Positions 1-6,729 of a stretch of 34,748 bases of DNA are shown piece by piece; the stretch's first letter is position 1, and every line of letters begins with the position of its first letter. The notes below the pieces were generated by a model, which was not told where the DNA came from, made no database searches, and was given only the letters and a program-made list of their open reading frames with translations. Made by a program: the position numbers and the translations under genes. The stretch lies in assembly GCA_022826515.1 (NCBI GenBank), contig JAJDUT010000049.1, positions 1 to 34,748 of the forward strand, read 5' to 3'. The stretch is from Candidatus Latescibacterota bacterium. GTDB lineage: Bacteria > Latescibacterota > UBA2968 > UBA8231.

Positions 1-309
1 CCGAAACACGGGTGGGATGTGCCATACTCAACCGGCTACTGCATTTGGCTAAACCCGAATCCTATCCCCTAACCGAGAAAGCCTAAACTACACACACAAG
101 AAGCCAACACCCCGGCACGAGTTTTATGCACCAAAGCCCTTGGAAAGGGCAAGTTGACGATCCTTGCCGATGACGATGAACACCTTGAGCATTTCCAAGA
201 CTATTTGCCGTGAACCTGTTACTCGATACGGACACGAGCCATCGGTTTGGCAAAAGTATGAAGCTAGGTTATATCGTCCCTAAACATAAATTCATAGGAG
301 GGATTCAAT
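1..309. other. Unassigned AT-richer region with short open frames
   Basis: No recognisable gene. On the plus strand one frame runs from the window edge to a TAA at 70-72. The same frame is then open again to a TGA at 211-213, but that stretch has no ATG or GTG; a TTG at 154 would give a 19-residue peptide ending DEHLEHFQDYLP. A third frame starts with GTG at 210, overlapping that TGA, and runs 44 codons to a TGA at 342-344. It contains KLGYIVPKHKF but I recognise no family. These may be the debris of a small gene or chance open frames; nothing decides between them. Confidence 0.4.
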
Positions 310-414
310 ATGAATTATTGGATTGGATGCTCACAGGGTTGTGATGATACCGGAGCTTGGGCTCAAAATATCGTAGATTTACTGGATAACTATAGAGATT
401 CGGAATTAGCTTGA
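310..414 (+). CDS. Small hypothetical protein, 34 aa
   Basis: An ATG at 310 is preceded by a good Shine-Dalgarno sequence (AGGAGGG at 297-303, 6 nt before the ATG). The 34-residue product begins MNYWIGCSQGCDD and ends DNYRDSELA. It has two Cys five residues apart, is acidic overall, and has no membrane segment or signal peptide. I recognise no family. Its stop codon lies inside the TTGACA -35 box of the promoter at 411. A competing overlapping frame (210-344) shares part of the region, so at most one of the two is likely to be real. The ribosome-binding site is the main argument for this one. Confidence 0.35.
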   Translation: MNYWIGCSQGCDDTGAWAQNIVDLLDNYRDSELA

Positions 415-439
415 CATGATCAGCAGGACTCTATACACT
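411..439 (+). promoter_or_regulatory. Sigma-70-type promoter for a short transcript
   Basis: A perfect TTGACA (411-416) is followed by a 17-nt spacer and TACACT (434-439). The same -10 variant and spacing occur in the probable infA promoter at 19862-19890. Predicted start is about 445-447. No ORF lies between it and the terminator at 490-513, so a short non-coding RNA is the likely product. Confidence 0.5.
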
Positions 440-445
440 CTTTAC

Positions 446-513
446 TAATTCGCTAATGCGAAGGTGGATGGTCAGTTTTGCCATTGGGAGGGGGCTGCAA
501 GGCCCCCTTTTTT
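446..513 (+). ncRNA. Candidate small non-coding RNA (about 65-70 nt)
   Basis: The interval is bounded by a near-consensus promoter at 411-439 and a strong intrinsic terminator at 490-513. Inside is a perfect 5-bp hairpin, TTCGC-TAAT-GCGAA (449-462), then a G-rich stretch and a weak ATGG/CCAT pairing (468-484). There is no start codon with a usable frame. The transcript would point into the 3' end of the convergent DUF3800 gene that stops at 516, so it could also act as an antisense or insulating transcript. It matches no RNA family I know. Both ends are inferred. Confidence 0.35.
490..513 (+). terminator. Intrinsic terminator, GNRA-capped
   Basis: GGGGGCT and GGCCCCC (490-507) pair around a GCAA tetraloop, with one G-T wobble, and are followed by six T. 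The T-run lies only on the plus-strand 3' side, so it terminates plus-strand transcription just before the convergent gene's stop codon. Confidence 0.8.
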
Positions 514-515
514 AT

Positions 516-1289
516 TTATAAAAACTTCTTTCCGTAGATTACTTCCCCGCTCTGGTCGTACTTCTCTTGTAGAATCTCGATAATCTGGACGGCAAAAGGC
601 GCTAAGGGCCTTCCGAGCAATCCTCGTTCATCCAGAATTTCGCAACGCGAATGATGGGCAAGCAGATCTGCAAGCTGTAGTCCGGCGATATTGTCCGTCT
701 TCTGTTTGAACTTGAGTTCGCGGCTGGTCAGCGTCTCTTGAAATTGTTCCGGCCCTACATAGTCCGTTCCCCGATCCCATAGTCGGCGAAAGGATGCCTT
801 TAGCTGCCTATCCTCCTTAGCGCCTCGGGACTCAGCCATTGCGTTTCCTCGGGCATCTCTGCGGTTCAGCCAAGAGCTGAATCGCTCTAAGAGGACGGCT
901 ATACAGTAGTGATACGGGTCGTACCGCCAAGTCCCGTACGCTGCTACGTGATTTTTCTTGTCAATGCACACCGTAACAATGCGATATTCCCACTCGCGCA
1001 GGAGCTTCAGGAGGTCTTCATTGAACGCTGCTTCAACAGCGCGATTGCGAAGCGCCTGAAACGGAGGCCGTCGATTGACAATCTCCTTGCGGTGCATTAT
1101 CACAGGTTCATCTGGATGTGAATCGAAATAACAGGCTTTGAGGGTCTCCAAGTCCGGGTGTATTCGCCTTTGAACATAAGCAAGATCAATGATGACGCCG
1201 GTAAGGCTCAGGAATCGATGGTTTAGATTTTCAGAGTTCTTCAGATCTGGGTTCCCCACTTCGTCGATATAAAGCCGGTATTTCGTCAC
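516..1289 (-). CDS. DUF3800 domain-containing protein
   Basis: A 257-residue protein opening with LYIDEVGNPD, the Y-I-D-E-x-G signature of DUF3800, and carrying the family's late GLQLADLLAHH motif near residues 203-213. DUF3800 proteins have an RNase H-like fold, are common in accessory and defence-rich DNA, and have no settled biochemical role. The start is GTG at 1287-1289, with AGGAGG 11 nt upstream on the minus strand. The gene is AT-richer than the BMC region and stands alone between a candidate sRNA and an HNH gene, which fits horizontally acquired cargo. Family assignment is firm; function is unknown. Confidence 0.82.
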   Translation of the reverse strand: MTKYRLYIDEVGNPDLKNSENLNHRFLSLTGVIIDLAYVQRRIHPDLETLKACYFDSHPDEPVIMHRKEIVNRRPPFQALRNRAVEAAFNEDLLKLLREWEYRIVTVCIDKKNHVAAYGTWRYDPYHYCIAVLLERFSSWLNRRDARGNAMAESRGAKEDRQLKASFRRLWDRGTDYVGPEQFQETLTSRELKFKQKTDNIAGLQLADLLAHHSRCEILDERGLLGRPLAPFAVQIIEILQEKYDQSGEVIYGKKFL

Positions 1290-1401
1290 GCAGCGAATAT
1301 CCTCCTCTTCGTCTCCGTAAGCAGATGCAGGATTAGCTTCTGGTATTAGCTTCGCTAAAGTTCATTTGTGCCGCGCCCATCCTGAGCTATCTTGCTCCCA
1401 C

Positions 1402-1704
1402 ATGGAAAACACCTACTTCGTCCCTGCCGACGCCGAGCACGTCGCCCGAGAAAAAAACAAAGCCAAGGAACTGCGTCGCTCCCAATGGTGGAAGCGCAAA
1501 CGGGCCGCTGGCCGGTGCCACTACTGCCAGCAGTCGTTTGCGCCCCAAGAGCTGACCATGGATCACGTAGTGCCGCTCATCCGCGGCGGCCGCACCACCA
1601 AGTCCAACGTGGTGCCTTGCTGCAAGCACTGCAACAGCCAAAAGCAGCACCTACTCCCCATCGAATGGGCGGCCTATCTAGAGCGGCTGCGCAATGAAGG
1701 CTAG
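1402..1704 (+). CDS. HNH endonuclease family protein
   Basis: About 100 residues with the HNH zinc/nuclease pattern: CHYC at 39-42, D54-H55 in MDHVVPLIRGG, N69, and C74..C77-N78 in CCKHCNSQK. An upstream in-frame TTG at 1366 would add 12 residues. I prefer ATG 1402 because the extra segment is not family-like and neither site has a clear Shine-Dalgarno. A basic segment (WWKRKRAAGR) precedes the first Cys pair and could contact DNA. The gene is convergent with the last BMC-operon gene, and the two stop codons overlap within one CTAG (1701-1704). It could be a stand-alone nicking or homing-type nuclease; the target is unknown. Confidence 0.8.
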   Translation: MENTYFVPADAEHVAREKNKAKELRRSQWWKRKRAAGRCHYCQQSFAPQELTMDHVVPLIRGGRTTKSNVVPCCKHCNSQKQHLLPIEWAAYLERLRNEG

Positions 1705-2642
1705 TGATAGTCCACAATGTCGGCGATGGCCGCAGCCACTTCCTCGGCCACTTCCGCCGGCACTCGCGGATTAAACGGGCCGCCCTCGCCGCCGTCCACA
1801 TCGCTGAATCCCCCCAAGTGCATGGCCTCGACCACGGCTGAATAGTTGTACATGCGACCGTTGCGGAAGCGAATTTCCTCTAGGGGCGCAAGCTGATTTT
1901 CAATCTGCTGTGAGGTTGCAAAATCGCCTCGGCGCTGGGCATTGTTGATCCCGTCTGAGGCGCGGGCAAAGGCCACATTGATCCCCGATGTATGCCCTTT
2001 AGTGCCGCGCTCGGCTGGCCCGGTCGAGCGATCCCCCACGCCCCAAATCACCAGCGCAGCCCCCTCTTCCACACCCGCGACAATCGGCTCAACATCATCA
2101 GCCGTAGTGCCAATCTTCAGCCCCACAAAGTGCTCGGACTCGTTCATCAGCCGCACGGCTATCTCGCGCTCGGCTTGGTTGCGCAGGTAGTAGAGCAACT
2201 TGGCCCCGCACGAACGCCCCAGCCGCTCGGCAAAATCCATGTAGTACGCGAAAATGCCCTCTGGACTGGCCACGCCCGTAAGCGGCATGACGAGATAGAC
2301 ATCCGGGGGATATTCGAGCGCGGCCTCCCGCTCAATCAACCGCTCGGCATCCCCAATCGGATTCGGAGCAAGCCCGGACATCAGCACTCCGCGCCCCCCC
2401 ATCTGCTCGCCGGTAAATCCCAACAACTGCACTTGCTCGTCCGCGCTAATGTGGTGGATCAAGCTAGTGCCGGCGATGCCAATCACCCGGGGCCGGTCGT
2501 CATCCAAGTGATTGTTCTCCATCAAGTAGTTGATGTTCTTGGCGTGGGCCTCGTAGTCGATTTGCCCGCCGCGAAAAGGGACCACCGGGATGGAGGTAAC
2601 CGAGTTTAATGCGGCGAGTAGGTCTTCTTTTTGCAATGGCAT
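1701..2642 (-). CDS. DHDPS/N-acetylneuraminate lyase family protein, last gene of BMC operon
   Basis: 313 residues from ATG 2640-2642, which has GAGG upstream; an in-frame TTG at 2652-2654 is possible. It has the (beta/alpha)8 Schiff-base aldolase/lyase fold of the dihydrodipicolinate synthase family. K176 in FVGLKIGTT is the expected imine-forming lysine, and Tyr151/152 (KLLYYLRNQ) sits at the catalytic Tyr position. The usual GTTGE substrate loop is altered to IAGTSLIHH, so the substrate is probably not that of DapA or NanA. It lacks the N-terminal extension of the other lyase in this operon, so it may work outside the shell or be recruited differently. It follows the FAD oxidase gene by 33 nt. 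Possible roles are 2-keto-3-deoxy-acid aldolase or dehydratase; specificity cannot be read from the sequence. Confidence 0.82.
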   Translation of the reverse strand: MPLQKEDLLAALNSVTSIPVVPFRGGQIDYEAHAKNINYLMENNHLDDDRPRVIGIAGTSLIHHISADEQVQLLGFTGEQMGGRGVLMSGLAPNPIGDAERLIEREAALEYPPDVYLVMPLTGVASPEGIFAYYMDFAERLGRSCGAKLLYYLRNQAEREIAVRLMNESEHFVGLKIGTTADDVEPIVAGVEEGAALVIWGVGDRSTGPAERGTKGHTSGINVAFARASDGINNAQRRGDFATSQQIENQLAPLEEIRFRNGRMYNYSAVVEAMHLGGFSDVDGGEGGPFNPRVPAEVAEEVAAAIADIVDYH

Positions 2643-2675
2643 GTTTAACCTCAACTGTGTTAAGTGGCAGTGAAT

Positions 2676-3749
2676 TTAACGCTCGGGCGCAAAGCGGCGC
2701 ATGTCGCGCCCCGGGGTTCCCTCGGCGATCCAGCGGGCGACGATCTGGCCGGTAATCGGGCCCAGCAAGACGCCGTTTTTGTAGTGCCCAGAGGCCACGA
2801 AAACGCGCGGCGCATCCGTCAGCGGACCGATGAGCGGACGCCCGCCTCGGGGCTTGGGCCGCAAGCCGGCCTGCTGGCGCACCAGCGGCAAACACTTCCC
2901 CAGCGCGGAGCGCACCTCCGAGGCAAACTGCGCAGCGGCTGCACGGGTCGTTTCCAACCGAAAGCCTACCTCCTCCGACGTCGCTCCCACGATCATTTCG
3001 CCGCTGTCTGGAATAAAGTGGCGTCCATTTATCCTCACTAGGTGGCGCAGCGGGGCACCAACAAAACGCGCTTGTTGGCCCCGCACCGGGCGCAGCGCAA
3101 CGCGAGCACCGAGTTGGGCGGCCAAGTCACTGGTCCACGCCCCAGCCGCCAACACCGCAAAGTCAGCGCGGTAGGTTCCGCGAGTAGTCGCAACCTCGAC
3201 GGCCTCGCCCTCTTGGGCAATGCGCCAGACGCGCTCGCCCCAAACGGCGGATGCACCCTGCTGTACGGCCGCTGCCCAAAGCGCCGCGCCTAACTTGAGG
3301 GGATCCACCCGGTGATCGTCGGCAAAATACAGCCCCTCGCCGCCGTCCAACCCCGGTTCCGCATCGCGCAGGGCTTGCTCGTCGAGCCGCTCGACCCGAC
3401 AGCCGCGCTCGCGGTTGAAGCGCCATACCTCCTCTAGCTGGGCTGGATCGGCAAAGAGATCGATGCCGCCGAGAGGACGCCAGCCCACGTCTGCGCCTAA
3501 GTCTTCGGCTAGGTCGCCAGCCAGCCGAGCGTGCAAAGCGTGACCGTCGCGGAAAAGCTGGGCGTAGGGATTGTCGCCGCCGTTGCAGTGGGTGAGGACG
3601 CCCAACGAGGCCCGGCTCGTGGGCGAGCCTATGGGGATTCCCTCGTCGAGCAGAACTACCTTCGCGCCTTGCCGCGCGAGGAAATAGGCTGTCGAGCGGC
3701 CAACGATACCGGCCCCGACCACCAACACGCGCGCGCCCGTCAGGGCCAT
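2676..3749 (-). CDS. DAO-family FAD-dependent oxidoreductase (ThiO/glycine-oxidase-like)
   Basis: 357 residues from ATG 3747-3749. An N-terminal Rossmann dinucleotide motif (GAGIVG, residues 12-17) is followed by an acidic strand end (VVLLDE). The C-terminus has GHYKNGVLLGPITGQ, the ThiO/D-amino-acid-oxidase-type FAD contact. Such enzymes oxidise a primary or secondary amine (glycine, sarcosine, D-amino or imino acids) to an imine or keto acid with peroxide formation. In a BMC operon next to two DHDPS-family lyases it could supply the 2-keto acid the lyases act on. That is inference. The start region lies in a tandem duplication (see 3721-3805). In-frame ATGs at 3760 and 3770 have no Shine-Dalgarno, so I use the copy aligning with the family N-terminus. 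Confidence 0.82.
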   Translation of the reverse strand: MALTGARVLVVGAGIVGRSTAYFLARQGAKVVLLDEGIPIGSPTSRASLGVLTHCNGGDNPYAQLFRDGHALHARLAGDLAEDLGADVGWRPLGGIDLFADPAQLEEVWRFNRERGCRVERLDEQALRDAEPGLDGGEGLYFADDHRVDPLKLGAALWAAAVQQGASAVWGERVWRIAQEGEAVEVATTRGTYRADFAVLAAGAWTSDLAAQLGARVALRPVRGQQARFVGAPLRHLVRINGRHFIPDSGEMIVGATSEEVGFRLETTRAAAAQFASEVRSALGKCLPLVRQQAGLRPKPRGGRPLIGPLTDAPRVFVASGHYKNGVLLGPITGQIVARWIAEGTPGRDMRRFAPER

Positions 3750-3805
3750 CCTGCGTCCATCTGCGTCCATCTGCGGATCACCAACACGCGCCCGTCAGGG
3801 CCATC
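3721..3805. repeat. Imperfect duplication across the oxidase start codon
   Basis: Positions 3721-3750 and 3780-3805 are the same sequence except that the second lacks four bases (GCGC). Between them lies a tandem 10-mer, CTGCGTCCAT, twice (3751-3770). On the minus strand the upstream copy gives ATG immediately after the lyase TAG (3807-3802), but the 4-bp loss makes it an 8-residue dead end (MALTGACW, stop 3778-3780). The downstream copy is the working start of the oxidase. The original stop-start junction of lyase and oxidase was evidently duplicated and the first copy then decayed. Confidence 0.85.
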
Positions 3806-4986
3806 TAGCGACCGACGATCGGCGGCAGGTTAGTCGCCGGGCAGGCGCGAGGGCCTTGGACTGGATAGCCCATATCCGCGAGGACGCAGTTGATTTGGGC
3901 CTCCAGTTTGATCAGGTACTCCTGCTCGGTCGCGCTGCTCGACGCGCGCGCTGGGCCTACGTCAAAGCCGCGAGCCGCCACGCCGGTCTTAAAGCCCTCT
4001 GGGAAATTGACCCCGAGGAGCATCAAGTTGATGAGATCGAGGATGCGGTATTGCAGTTCGCGAGCCCGCTCAATGTCGCCGCTTTTGGCCTTTTCATAAA
4101 GCTCGACGATCACCTCTGGGACGATGCCCGAGGTGGCGATGGTACCTCCGCTGACGCCCATGAGCACCGAGGGGAACACGATCTCCTCGCAACCGGTCAT
4201 CACCACGTAGTCGGGGCGCTGTTGGCGCAAGCAATTCATGGTGTTGAGCAGCCTCGGCAGGTCGCGGCTGGAATCCTTGGTGCCGCAGATCCGATCGTAG
4301 GGCAAGAGCCGCTCCAGCAAATCTATCGACAGCTCTTGGGTAAATTGCGGGATATTGCACAGCAGGATGTCCAGCGGCGATTCTTCGGCGACTTCGGCGA
4401 AGTACTCGAAGAGGCTCTCGGTGGAAATCTCGTAGTAATAGGGGGGCATCAGCGCAATGGCATCCACGCCGAACGAGGCGTAGTATTCGGCCATCTTGAG
4501 CACGTCGCGCAAGTTGGCCTCACTGGCTCCGGCTAGGACGGGCACGCGCCCCTTGTTGACCTCGCAGACCAGTCGCACCACGTCTTGGCGTTCCTCCTGC
4601 GACAGGCGCGCGAACTCGCCCGTGCTGCCGTTGGGGTACAGCCCGTGGATCCCAGCCTCGATCAGCCAGTTTATGTAGCGCTCCATCTCGGCGTGGTTGA
4701 TCCTGTTGTGGCTGTCGAAAAGGACGATATTGGGACAGAAGATGCCAGCAAATGCCTGGCGTCCGGCGGCGCGAGGAACCGCTGGTGCCGGTGCTGGTGC
4801 CAGTGTTGCCGTTGGGGGAGCTTGGCCTCCGGCTTCCCTGCGCACGATCTCAACGCCTTGGGCGTGCAAAAAATCCTGTGCCGACGGCGTCAGCTTAGAC
4901 CCTGGGCCGATCTCGACCTGCCGTTCGCCAGCTAGGCGGCCCTCCAAGGTCTGAGCGGTAATTATTGCATCGTCAATCCGAATCAT
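3805..4986 (-). CDS. BMC-associated DHDPS/NAL-family lyase with N-terminal LTPSA domain
   Basis: 393 residues. Residues 1-52 form a small domain (VEIGPGSKLTPSAQDFL) shared with the Cys-rich protein at 6730-7179. As I recall it, this domain also resembles the start of EutT adenosyltransferase. A Pro/Ala linker (about 54-76) follows, then a complete lyase barrel: GSTGE at 120-124, and K237 in CGTKDSSRD as Schiff-base lysine. The position normally held by the catalytic Tyr (LYNIP in relatives) is Cys210 in DILLCNIPQF. This is the best candidate for the aldehyde-generating enzyme of the compartment: a keto acid would be cleaved to pyruvate plus an aldehyde for the dehydrogenase encoded at the start of the operon. 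The Cys change makes the exact chemistry uncertain. ATG start with GAGG 9 nt upstream; it begins 14 nt after the tetra-BMC gene. Confidence 0.83.
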   Translation of the reverse strand: MIRIDDAIITAQTLEGRLAGERQVEIGPGSKLTPSAQDFLHAQGVEIVRREAGGQAPPTATLAPAPAPAVPRAAGRQAFAGIFCPNIVLFDSHNRINHAEMERYINWLIEAGIHGLYPNGSTGEFARLSQEERQDVVRLVCEVNKGRVPVLAGASEANLRDVLKMAEYYASFGVDAIALMPPYYYEISTESLFEYFAEVAEESPLDILLCNIPQFTQELSIDLLERLLPYDRICGTKDSSRDLPRLLNTMNCLRQQRPDYVVMTGCEEIVFPSVLMGVSGGTIATSGIVPEVIVELYEKAKSGDIERARELQYRILDLINLMLLGVNFPEGFKTGVAARGFDVGPARASSSATEQEYLIKLEAQINCVLADMGYPVQGPRACPATNLPPIVGR

Positions 4987-5000
4987 TTTTCGCGTCCTCG

Positions 5001-6149
5001 CTAAACGTGCGGCAGGCGGCCTTCGAGGCCGCTGTAAGGCTGCGGAATTGCGTAGGCCGAAACCAGTTCTCCGTGTTCAACAGCCTCCTCCCGACCCGCA
5101 TCTATGGCGACCTGCACGGCACCGACATCGCCGCGGACGACCGCGGCCGTCAAGTAGTATCCCACCTTATAGGCTCCTTCGTATTCGATGGCCGCGGCCT
5201 TGAGCATCCGATCGACGGCCCGCACCAAGGCCACGGTGCTGCGCGTCTCAATCAGCCCCATGGCCTGCCGCGCACCCGCGCCAAGGCCCTCGGCCGCAGT
5301 GGCAAAACGGGCGACTAGCGCGGGATCGGGCCGCGAGACTACGGCCGAGGCGTCGAACTCCCCCAAAGCCGTAGCAGCCTCAGCCCCAGCGCGCACTGCG
5401 GCCTGCACGTCGTCGAGCTGGCCGGTGGCTAGCGCGGTAATCCGCCCGCCGCTACCAATGCTCAAGCGCTCGATTTGGACATCTGCGGCCTTGAGCATGG
5501 CGTCGGCGCTGCCCACGACCGTGGCGTAACCAATGGTCTCTATGAGGCCCAAAGCACCCGTGGAGCGCGTCAGGCCCGCTAGCGCAGGCGGCAACAGGGG
5601 GCCTAGCCCCTCGCTGGGCTGCGGCAAAACGAGCGTCGCGTACACTGTGCCAATCCGCTCGGCTGCTTGACGGCCAACTTCTAACGCCGTCTGTACGGCC
5701 GCCACATCGCCAAAGATCGGCGCGTGACACAGCGCGCCGCCGATGAAGGCCCAACCCCCTAGCTCCACCTGGGCGGCCTTGAGCATGGCGTCGGCACCGG
5801 CCACTAGCGGCGTCAGGCCCTGCGTCTCCAATAAGCCTATTGCCCGCGGCTGTATCTGTTCGGCACCAAGGCCGGTTGCGTGGGGCATGGCGTCCATAGC
5901 GCGCGCATCCGGTCGCGGCACTACTTGCGCGCCAATCAGTTCGCCGGTGCGGTTCGCTTCGACCTCGCCGACGCGAATGGCCGCTTCCACATCAGCCACT
6001 TGACCGGCGATTACCGCGGTGAGCCAACCCGAACCAATGCCGTGCCGGCCGCACAGTTGCACCTCAGCAGCCTTGAGCATGGCGTCGGTAGAAGCCATCA
6101 GCGACGCCATGCCGCGCGTCTCCAATATGCCGATCGCTCCGCTAGACAC
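5001..6149 (-). CDS. Four-domain (tetra-)BMC shell protein
   Basis: 382 residues in one uninterrupted frame containing four tandem BMC (Pfam 00936-type) domains at about residues 4-80, 102-178, 198-274 and 295-371, a period of about 97. Each begins AIGxxET-like and has the D-x-MLKAA helix. Pore-loop segments are HGIGSG, FIGGA, SIGSG and KVGYY. Domains 1 and 3 resemble each other (IGSG, A-x-GQ-x2-DV), as do 2 and 4 (GDVxAVQxA, GR), so the protein looks like a duplicated two-domain BMC-T (ABAB). Known shell proteins have one or two BMC domains; four is unusual. Three chains would supply twelve domains, enough for a covalently tied double-stacked trimer or two adjacent hexagons. Start is GTG (6147-6149), overlapping the previous gene by 8 nt. 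Confidence 0.9.
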   Translation of the reverse strand: MSSGAIGILETRGMASLMASTDAMLKAAEVQLCGRHGIGSGWLTAVIAGQVADVEAAIRVGEVEANRTGELIGAQVVPRPDARAMDAMPHATGLGAEQIQPRAIGLLETQGLTPLVAGADAMLKAAQVELGGWAFIGGALCHAPIFGDVAAVQTALEVGRQAAERIGTVYATLVLPQPSEGLGPLLPPALAGLTRSTGALGLIETIGYATVVGSADAMLKAADVQIERLSIGSGGRITALATGQLDDVQAAVRAGAEAATALGEFDASAVVSRPDPALVARFATAAEGLGAGARQAMGLIETRSTVALVRAVDRMLKAAAIEYEGAYKVGYYLTAAVVRGDVGAVQVAIDAGREEAVEHGELVSAYAIPQPYSGLEGRLPHV

Positions 6150-6726
6150 CGCCCCCTCCCATCGGCGCGGCGTATGCAGCCAAGACCTCGGGCCGCGGCT
6201 GCGGAATCAGGGCCGTGCCCAACAAGTGCTCGCAGTCCGCGAGCAACTTTTGCGCGACGGCTATGGCTTCGTTGACGGCCCCTACCTCCCCCAAGACTAG
6301 CGAACACACCACGCGGTCGTGGATCGTCAGCACGTTGACTACCTCGACGGCAGCCGTCTTAACCATCTGATCGTTGGTGTGAATGTGGGCCCCGTAGCCG
6401 CGCGTCTCGACCAATCCCAAGGCACCAGCGGGAAAGTCGCTGTCGGACCGGACCGGAAAATCGACGAAATGACTGCAGGCGGCGGCAGGTTGGTGCAGGG
6501 GCACGGCCACCACGTGTTCTATCACGCCGCGGGCCGCTTCTTCGCCGCTTTGCAGCGCCGCGGCCACATCGCTGATCGATCCAGTGAAAAAGGCCGTGGT
6601 ATAACCGCCGATGGACGACCAACCTGCGAGCTGCACATCCGCAGCTTTGCAGGCCGCATCCGCACCCACAATGGCAGCGGCCACGCCCTGTACCTCGATC
6701 ATGCCGACTGCCGGGTCGCCCGCCAT
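6142..6726 (-). CDS. BMC-T shell protein (two tandem BMC domains)
   Basis: 194 residues with BMC domains at about 6-82 and 99-175, expected to form pseudohexameric trimers in the shell facet. The first carries the helix ADAACKAADVQ and pore-loop WSSIGGY. The second carries NDQMVKTAAVEV and a pore segment, LTIHDRV, in place of the usual IGSG. The two halves are divergent, as in PduT/EutL-class trimers rather than a recent duplication. The gene begins 3 nt after the stop of the Cys-rich gene, so translation is probably coupled. It ends in a glycine-rich tail (MGGGGV) encoded by a G-run, and its TAG (6142-6144) lies inside the start of the tetra-BMC gene. Confidence 0.88.
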   Translation of the reverse strand: MAGDPAVGMIEVQGVAAAIVGADAACKAADVQLAGWSSIGGYTTAFFTGSISDVAAALQSGEEAARGVIEHVVAVPLHQPAAACSHFVDFPVRSDSDFPAGALGLVETRGYGAHIHTNDQMVKTAAVEVVNVLTIHDRVVCSLVLGEVGAVNEAIAVAQKLLADCEHLLGTALIPQPRPEVLAAYAAPMGGGGV

Positions 6727-6729
6727 AGC

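Noticed and set aside
1..72. C-terminal end of a gene cut by the window edge
   Set aside because: Only 23 open codons with no recognisable motif; that length is expected often by chance.
2652..2654. TTG start for the last lyase gene
   Set aside because: ATG 2640-2642 is closer to the GAGG ribosome-binding site and to the family N-terminus.
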